Positions 6,379 through 11,495 of a stretch of DNA of 14,063 nt are shown here, piece by piece. Origin of the DNA: Oscillospiraceae bacterium (GTDB taxonomy: Bacteria > Bacillota > Clostridia > Oscillospirales > Oscillospiraceae); the NCBI GenBank assembly GCA_017438675.1, contig JAFRUW010000126.1, forward strand, positions 1 to 14,063. The letters run 5' to 3'. The position numbers were made by a program, and so were the translations under genes. Under the pieces are notes generated by a model. That model was not told the DNA's origin. It saw only the letters and a program-made list of their open reading frames with translations, and did no database searches. Each line of letters begins with the position of its first letter. Within the stretch, counting starts at the first letter, position 1.

Positions 6379-8283
6379 ATGTGGGAAAAATATAAAAAAT
6401 ACGAGCCTATATTCGGTGCGTGGTATATTAACGGACTCATAGGCGAGGGCTCCTACGGCCAGGTGTACGAGATAGAGCGACGGGACTTCGGCGTGTACCG
6501 CTCCGCCCTGAAAATCGTCTCCATCCCCCGCAGCCAGGCGGAGATCGAAGCCGCCCGGGGCGAGGGAATGGACGACGCAAGCCTCAAGTCCTATTACCGC
6601 AGCCTTGTGGACGAGATCGTCAAGGAGTTCTCCCTGATGTCAAAGCTCAAGGGCACCGCCAACGTGGTGAGCTATGAGGATCATCTTGTGATCCCCCACG
6701 ATGACGGCATCGGCTGGGACGTGCTCATCCGAATGGAGCTGCTGACTTCCCTCAAGGATCATCTCAAGGACAACCTTATGACGGAGCAGGACATCATCAG
6801 GATGGGCGTCCACATCTGCCGGGCGCTGGAGCTCTGCGGGAAGCACAATATCATCCACCGAGACATAAAGCCCGAAAACATCTTCATATCCCCCAACGGC
6901 GACTACAAGCTGGGCGACTTCGGCATCGCCCGCACCGTGGAGGCCACAATGGAGGGGCTTTCCAAAAAGGGCACCTTCTTCTACATGGCTCCCGAGGTGT
7001 ACCGGGGCTACGCCTACGGCCCCGCTGTTGATATCTACTCTCTGGGCATGGTGATGTACTTCTTCTTAAACAACAAGCGTCACCCCTTCATGCCCCCCAG
7101 CCCCAGGCCCATAACATTCTCCGACAGGGAAAACGCCCTCCGGGAGCTTATGAAGGGCGCTCCCCTTCCCCGCACCGTTCACGGTTCCGACCAGCTGTGG
7201 GAGATCGTGCGGAAAGCCTGCGAGTATAACAGCGCCAACCGTTATTCCTCCCCCACAGAGATGCGTGAGGCTCTTGAGGCACTGCTTAAAAAGGATGCTT
7301 CCGCCGCAGGCAGGATAGTTCTCGGCGCGGACAATCCCGCGTCATTCGGCCAGTACGCCACAGGGGATGACCTTTCATATCTTCCCGACGGTCCCGGTAC
7401 CGCCGTTCTGGACATAGTGGAAGGCTTCGGAAGCGAGGATGAGACCGTGGCCGTAAGCGCCGCCGACCTGAGCGCCCTAAAGGACCCCCCGAAAACCCCG
7501 GCCCCAAAGCCCCGTGATCCGGCTGCTTACAAGCCGGCGTCCCACGTCAGACAGCGGGAAGACACCGGAGACAGCGTGGGCGGGAAGTTTATCGCCGGTG
7601 TGATATTCGGCGCTGTGGTGCTTGTTTTCCTCATTTTTCTGCTGGTTACCGCACTTTCCGGCAAAGGAAAAGACAAGCCCGATGATGTGACCCCGGCCGA
7701 CGAAATCACCGATACGGAAAACCCGGACAGTGAACCCGAGGACGAAACGGAGGATAACGAAGAACCGGATGAGCCGGAAACCGTCTATCCCGAAGCGCTG
7801 ATCCTGAGCGCAAGCGTCCTGAACATGGAGGTGGGCGGCACCGACCGTATAAGCGTGTCGGTCTCACCCGACGGCGCCGAGCTGGGCGATGTGACATGGA
7901 AGAGCAGCGATACCGATGTCGTCACCGTTGACGAGGACGGCACCGTCACGGCGGTGGGCAGCGGCATCGCCGGTATTACTGCATCGGCGGACGGACTTAC
8001 CGCCACATGTACCGTAAACGTACAGCCCGAAGCCACCGTAACCGGTATCGAGATCGAGTCACCGCCGGACAAGACGGAATACCTTGTGGGCGAGGTCTTC
8101 GATTCCGACGGTCTCACCGTGCGGATAAACTACTCCGACGGCAGCCATGAGACCATGGATTCCGGCTTCTCTTTCAGTGATGAGCCTTTTTCCTCTCCCG
8201 GCATTTTCCGGCAGACTGTGACCTATTCGGGCTTTGAGGCCGCCTTTGACATCACGGTCACGGAAGCCGAACAATCAGAATAA
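6379..8283 (+). CDS. Transmembrane Ser/Thr protein kinase with two extracellular Ig-like domains
   Basis: A Hanks-type kinase of 634 residues. The kinase domain (about 10-300) shows the glycine loop IGEGSYGQVY (21-30), the ATP lysine in ALKIV (Lys45), a probable helix-C Glu83, the catalytic loop HRDIKPEN (160-167, Asp162), DFG (180-182), an activation loop rich in Thr/Ser and MAPE (203-206). All key residues are present, so it should be active. A proline- and charge-rich juxtamembrane stretch (about 301-400) leads to one membrane helix (about 404-426), then an acidic Asp/Glu/Pro-rich linker (about 430-471). Outside the cell are a BIG_2-type Ig-like domain (about 473-548, VTWKSSDTDVVTVDEDGTVTAVGSG region) and a second Ig-like domain of the group-3 style (about 553-630, YLVGEVFDSDGLTV, INYSDGS). 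Classical PknB kinases carry PASTA repeats there instead. It has its own promoter and terminators. Its ligand and substrates are unknown. Confidence 0.93.
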   Translation: MWEKYKKYEPIFGAWYINGLIGEGSYGQVYEIERRDFGVYRSALKIVSIPRSQAEIEAARGEGMDDASLKSYYRSLVDEIVKEFSLMSKLKGTANVVSYEDHLVIPHDDGIGWDVLIRMELLTSLKDHLKDNLMTEQDIIRMGVHICRALELCGKHNIIHRDIKPENIFISPNGDYKLGDFGIARTVEATMEGLSKKGTFFYMAPEVYRGYAYGPAVDIYSLGMVMYFFLNNKRHPFMPPSPRPITFSDRENALRELMKGAPLPRTVHGSDQLWEIVRKACEYNSANRYSSPTEMREALEALLKKDASAAGRIVLGADNPASFGQYATGDDLSYLPDGPGTAVLDIVEGFGSEDETVAVSAADLSALKDPPKTPAPKPRDPAAYKPASHVRQREDTGDSVGGKFIAGVIFGAVVLVFLIFLLVTALSGKGKDKPDDVTPADEITDTENPDSEPEDETEDNEEPDEPETVYPEALILSASVLNMEVGGTDRISVSVSPDGAELGDVTWKSSDTDVVTVDEDGTVTAVGSGIAGITASADGLTATCTVNVQPEATVTGIEIESPPDKTEYLVGEVFDSDGLTVRINYSDGSHETMDSGFSFSDEPFSSPGIFRQTVTYSGFEAAFDITVTEAEQSE

Positions 8284-8301
8284 ACCTGAATAAAAGATCA
8301 T

Positions 8302-8339
8302 CTCCCCCAGCGGCGTTGCCGGCGGGGGAGCTTGTTTTT
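8302..8339 (+). terminator. Rho-independent terminator of the kinase gene
   Basis: CTCCCCC (8302-8308) pairs with GGGGGAG (8324-8330), and the inside can fold further (GGC with GCC). It is followed by CTTGTTTTT. It starts 19 bp after the kinase stop codon. Confidence 0.85.
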
Positions 8340-8360
8340 ATAAATCGTCGGTTTTTCCTG

Positions 8361-8387
8361 AACATCAGAAGAAATCTGATGTTTTTT
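8361..8387 (+). terminator. Second, tandem terminator-like hairpin
   Basis: AACATCAGA (8361-8369) pairs perfectly with TCTGATGTT (8375-8383) around a 5-nt loop, followed by TTTTC; with the last stem bases the run is six T. It lies just before the next promoter and insulates the downstream operon. Confidence 0.65.
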
Positions 8388-8400
8388 CTTCTTCAATACG

Positions 8401-8429
8401 TTGAATTACGGTCAATAAGGGTGTATAAT
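8401..8429 (+). promoter_or_regulatory. Strong promoter of the transporter-acyltransferase-phosphatase operon
   Basis: TTGAAT (8401-8406) and a consensus TATAAT (8424-8429) are spaced by exactly 17 bp. This is the best promoter in the window. The start near 8436 leaves a leader of about 56 nt. No other comparable promoter is seen before the two downstream genes. Confidence 0.85.
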
Positions 8430-8456
8430 TATCTGAATTGACTGCACCGTAAACCT

Positions 8457-8488
8457 TCTGCGCAGACATTTCGCATTCTCGGGAGAAT
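8457..8488 (+). promoter_or_regulatory. Two small dyads in the leader of the transporter gene
   Basis: TCTGCGCAGA (8457-8466) is a perfect 10-bp palindrome about 20 bp after the expected transcription start. ATTCTC-GG-GAGAAT (8475-8488) is a second dyad that overlaps the RBS GGGAG (8481-8485), 6 nt before the ATG at 8492. They could be a repressor site and an RBS-masking element, but both are short enough to be chance. Confidence 0.3.
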
Positions 8489-8491
8489 ACT

Positions 8492-10093
8492 ATGAAACGC
8501 ACAGAGAAAGAACTGCTTCTGAATCACGCCGGCGTGGACAAAGCGTCGGAGGAAACAGACAAGTGGCTCAGAAGCCTGAACGTCCCCCCGAAGGACGCCC
8601 TCAGGATCAGGCTTACAATGGAAGAGCTGCTCCTCCGCATCTGCGACCGTTTTGACGGATCGATCACCGGGTCCCTCTCATTCGTAAAGCGCCTTGGCAC
8701 ACCGTATATTCGTTTCAGTTACAAAGGCGAGGCCTATGACCCCACCGAAACCCAGGACGGGGAAATAGGAGAATGGACAAACAAGGTGCTGTCCAATATG
8801 GGATTGTCTCCGTCATGGAGTTACCGTTCCGGGCGGAATGAGCTGACCCAAACCGTTTCTCTTCCCAAGGACACTTCCAATTATTTAATGCTTGGGGCGC
8901 TGGCCATGGCGGTCATTCTGGGACTGTTGGGGGCGTCGCTCCCCATGGGGGTGCTCAAAGCAGCCTCCGACTTCCTGCTGGAACCCATATCGGAAGTGTT
9001 CACCCGCCTGCTCCACACCTTTGTGGGGCTTATGGTCTTTCTGTCTGTCATCGCGGGTATATGCGGCATCGGAAGCGCCGCGGAATTCGGGAGGATCGGG
9101 AAAAAAATGCTCTCCCGTTTTATGGGTTTCACATTTCTTGCCGCCGCTGCGGCGGTCCTGACGAAGCCCGTCTTCACAATAGCGCACACCGCCGCGGGAA
9201 GCGGGGAGTCCCAGCTTGAAAACATCCGCAGCATGCTTCTGGATATCCTTCCGTCAAACCCTGTAAAGCCCTTTTACGACGGGAACACTCTTCAGATCAT
9301 CTTTCTGGCCGTCTTTATCGGCATCATCCTCCTGGGCATCGGGGAAAGAAGCGCCCGCGTCCGGGATCTGCTTTACGACTTTAATGACATCGTCGCTCAG
9401 GCTATCCGGGTGGTCTGCAGACTGCTTCCTCTCTTCATTTTCTCCTCATTTACTCTTCAGATCTGGAAAAACGGTTTTCAGGCCTTTGCCGTTATGTGGA
9501 AACCGCTGGCAGTCTGCACGGCGCTGTGCGTAATCATTATGGCGTTCAAAACCGCCCTGACCTGCTGGCGGCTCAAGGTAAAGGCATCAGTTATCCTGCG
9601 CAAAATCTGTCCCGCAATGGTTCTGGGCTTTGCCACAGCCTCCAGCTCCGCCGCGTTCAATCTCTGCAACGATATAAACGAAAACAAACTTGGCATCGCT
9701 CCGGATCTGAACCGTGTCGGCAATCCTATCGGCATGGCGTTATACGTTCCGTTTCTGGCGGTGGTGTTCGTTCTTACCGCCTTTACCGCCGCGGAGGCTT
9801 ACGGCGCCGGCGACGGCGGCATCGGATGGCTGATAACCCTGTGGATCGTGAGCGCGATAATGAGCTTTGCGATCCCGCCCGTATCCGGCGGAACGCTGGC
9901 ATGTATCGGCATCCTGCTGTCGCAGCTCAAAATACCTGCGGAGGCTCTTGCCCTTGCCGGGGTGGTAAGCCTTGTAATCGATTTTATCTCTACCGGATTC
10001 GATGTGGGTATCCGGCACCTGGAGCTTGTGCTTCAGGCCGACAAGCTGGGGATGCTGGATCACGATATGCTGAGAAGCGAGAGCAGGATCTGA
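8492..10093 (+). CDS. DAACS (GltP/SstT-type) symporter with N-terminal GHKL/RsbW-like domain
   Basis: A fusion of 533 residues. Residues 1-125 are soluble and resemble anti-sigma-factor-type ATPase domains: an N-box-like helix LTMEELLLRICDRF (41-54), a G1-like KGEAYDP (78-84), and a C-terminal NMGLSPSWSYRSGRNE-type segment (102-117). Residues about 130-520 are a dicarboxylate/amino acid:cation symporter with many hydrophobic segments, the serine-rich hairpin ATASSSAAFNLCNDIN (381-396), the TM7 region GNPIGMALY (410-418), a second re-entrant hairpin IPPVSGGTLACIG (461-473) and the TM8 motif VIDFISTGFDV (495-505). Compared with GltPh, NMDGT is changed to NPIGM and the substrate arginine of DMGRT is replaced by Ser500, so acidic amino acids are unlikely substrates. 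The GHKL domain lacks the usual N-box Asn (Arg49 there) and the G1 Asp (Tyr77), so ATP binding is doubtful. RBS GGGAG is 6 nt from the ATG. The next gene follows after 49 bp. Confidence 0.88.
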   Translation: MKRTEKELLLNHAGVDKASEETDKWLRSLNVPPKDALRIRLTMEELLLRICDRFDGSITGSLSFVKRLGTPYIRFSYKGEAYDPTETQDGEIGEWTNKVLSNMGLSPSWSYRSGRNELTQTVSLPKDTSNYLMLGALAMAVILGLLGASLPMGVLKAASDFLLEPISEVFTRLLHTFVGLMVFLSVIAGICGIGSAAEFGRIGKKMLSRFMGFTFLAAAAAVLTKPVFTIAHTAAGSGESQLENIRSMLLDILPSNPVKPFYDGNTLQIIFLAVFIGIILLGIGERSARVRDLLYDFNDIVAQAIRVVCRLLPLFIFSSFTLQIWKNGFQAFAVMWKPLAVCTALCVIIMAFKTALTCWRLKVKASVILRKICPAMVLGFATASSSAAFNLCNDINENKLGIAPDLNRVGNPIGMALYVPFLAVVFVLTAFTAAEAYGAGDGGIGWLITLWIVSAIMSFAIPPVSGGTLACIGILLSQLKIPAEALALAGVVSLVIDFISTGFDVGIRHLELVLQADKLGMLDHDMLRSESRI

Positions 10094-10142
10094 GCCTGCC
10101 GCAAAGCGCGATTTACATAGGATTGGAGCAATAAGCATATTA

Positions 10143-11426
10143 ATGAAAAGAACTCTCTATTCCGAGCTGAGGACATTATACGAGACCTCGGCGGCGGATC
10201 CTCATACATTTCGTATCACAATAAAGCTGAAGGACATAGTCGACGGCGGCCTGCTGCGGAAAGCGGTGGACACGACAATGGATCGGTACCCATATTTCCG
10301 TGTCCGCATCCGCGCGGACGGGAACAGGCTGTACTTTGAGGACAATCCCGCTCCCCTGCCTGTTCTCAACACAAACAGGCGTATCGTTCTGGGCGGAGAG
10401 CAGACCTCCGGTCATCTGATGGCCTTCTGTTTCTGGAAAAACAGGCTGTATATAGACGCTTACCACGGTCTGACAGACGGCGGCGGCATCGCCCCCCTCA
10501 TCAAAACCCTCCTGTACTGTTACTGCTCCGCCTTCTATGATGAAAAGGAGTTTTCCACGGAGGGCATACGCCTCTCTGACAGTCCGGTGTCCCCGGGCGA
10601 GTGGGAGGACCCGGCGGAAAAGCCGCTTCCCGGCGGCGACCCCATCCTCGTCCCCAAGTGGAGCAAACCGGCCTTCCAGATCGCGGATGGCGGCATTGCA
10701 GCCATCATCCCGGAGTGCTTTGTGGTAAACATACGTATTCCCGAGGCTGAATTCATGCGCTTTAACATCTCCAATGACGGAAGCCCGGCCACAATTGTGT
10801 CGCTGCTTCTTGCCCGGACGATTGACGCCCTTCACCCGGATGCCTGCCTGCCCCCGGTGATCGCCATGTGCGTCAATCAGCGAAGAGCGCTGAGGGCTCC
10901 CCTGGCCCACCAGAGTCTGGTGGGCAACGTGCGGCTGCCCTATACGGACAGAGTGCGGTCACTCCCCTTCTCCACCCAGGCCACATGCTTCCGGGGAATG
11001 GTGACGCTTCAGTCCAGCGACGACATGGTGCGAAACGAGATAAAGGAGTATCAGGAGCTGATGACTCACCTGGACACTCTGGGCAGCCATACTGAGCGGC
11101 AGTCCTGCTGTCAGCGGAAGATGGAGGAGCTTTCCCGCTGCGTGACCGCCACGGTCAGCTATGTGGGAAAGGCAAATCTCGGGGATGCGGAACGCTTCAT
11201 TCAGGAGTACGAGGCCCTGCCCTCCACCGCCCTGCCCTCCACTCATGTTCCTCTTACCGTGGAGATGAGCGCCATGAACGGGTATTTCTTCCTGAATTTC
11301 ATCCAGTATTTCAGAGAAACCGATTATCTTACAATGTTCATTCGTCAGCTTCGTATGAATAACATCGATTATGACGTCCTGAACGTGACGGAAGCCCGAT
11401 ATCCCCGGGTGGAGCTTCCTGTTTGA
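10143..11426 (+). CDS. CAT/condensation-fold acyltransferase-like protein
   Basis: A 427-residue protein resembling the superfamily of chloramphenicol acetyltransferase, NRPS condensation domains, PapA5 and alcohol acetyltransferases. It shows the N-terminal pattern LKDIVDGGLLRKAVDTTMDRYPYFRVRI (split here about 29-57), where members pack the first half-domain, and the active-site motif HxxxDG as YHGLTDGGG: His108, Asp112, Gly113. The first His of the longer HHxxxDG form is Tyr107, but the catalytic second His is kept. A second half follows (about 190-420) with VSYVGKANLGDAE near 339-351, comparable to the bridging strand region. No carrier-protein or adenylation domain is attached. The RBS GGAG (10125-10128) is 14 nt from the ATG, rather far; no earlier in-frame start exists. 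It is probably co-transcribed with the transporter. Acyl donor and acceptor are unknown. Confidence 0.75.
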   Translation: MKRTLYSELRTLYETSAADPHTFRITIKLKDIVDGGLLRKAVDTTMDRYPYFRVRIRADGNRLYFEDNPAPLPVLNTNRRIVLGGEQTSGHLMAFCFWKNRLYIDAYHGLTDGGGIAPLIKTLLYCYCSAFYDEKEFSTEGIRLSDSPVSPGEWEDPAEKPLPGGDPILVPKWSKPAFQIADGGIAAIIPECFVVNIRIPEAEFMRFNISNDGSPATIVSLLLARTIDALHPDACLPPVIAMCVNQRRALRAPLAHQSLVGNVRLPYTDRVRSLPFSTQATCFRGMVTLQSSDDMVRNEIKEYQELMTHLDTLGSHTERQSCCQRKMEELSRCVTATVSYVGKANLGDAERFIQEYEALPSTALPSTHVPLTVEMSAMNGYFFLNFIQYFRETDYLTMFIRQLRMNNIDYDVLNVTEARYPRVELPV

Positions 11427-11442
11427 CATTCAATGATTACCG

Positions 11443-11466
11443 AACGGCAGTGAACAGACCGTTTTT
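11443..11466 (+). promoter_or_regulatory. Weak hairpin with short T run before the sensor gene
   Basis: AACGG (11443-11447) and CCGTT (11459-11463) form a 5-bp stem with an 11-nt loop followed by TTTC. It is too weak for a confident terminator, though partial attenuation between the acyltransferase and the sensor gene is possible. TATATT at 11471-11476 could be a -10 element, but I find no matching -35. Confidence 0.2.
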
Positions 11467-11495
11467 CGCATATATTAAAACAATGGGGTGCAGAT

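Noticed and set aside
7681..7790. Acidic repeat-like stretch in the kinase gene as a tandem DNA repeat
   Set aside because: The Asp/Glu/Pro richness is compositional, with no fixed repeat unit at the DNA level. It is an extracellular linker.
9496..10134. Open frame of 212 codons on the plus strand overlapping the symporter
   Set aside because: It lies almost wholly within the symporter gene in another frame. Its translation is Arg/Gly/Cys-rich with no domain pattern, while the symporter frame holds clear family motifs.
10176..10910. Open frame of 244 codons on the minus strand inside the acyltransferase gene
   Set aside because: It is antisense to a frame with an HxxxDG motif and good composition, has no RBS or promoter, and its composition is typical of a reverse shadow in GC-rich DNA.
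11423..11428. TTGACA immediately at the end of the acyltransferase gene, as a -35 for the sensor gene
   Set aside because: No -10-like hexamer occurs 15-19 bp downstream. The TATATT at 11471 is far too distant.
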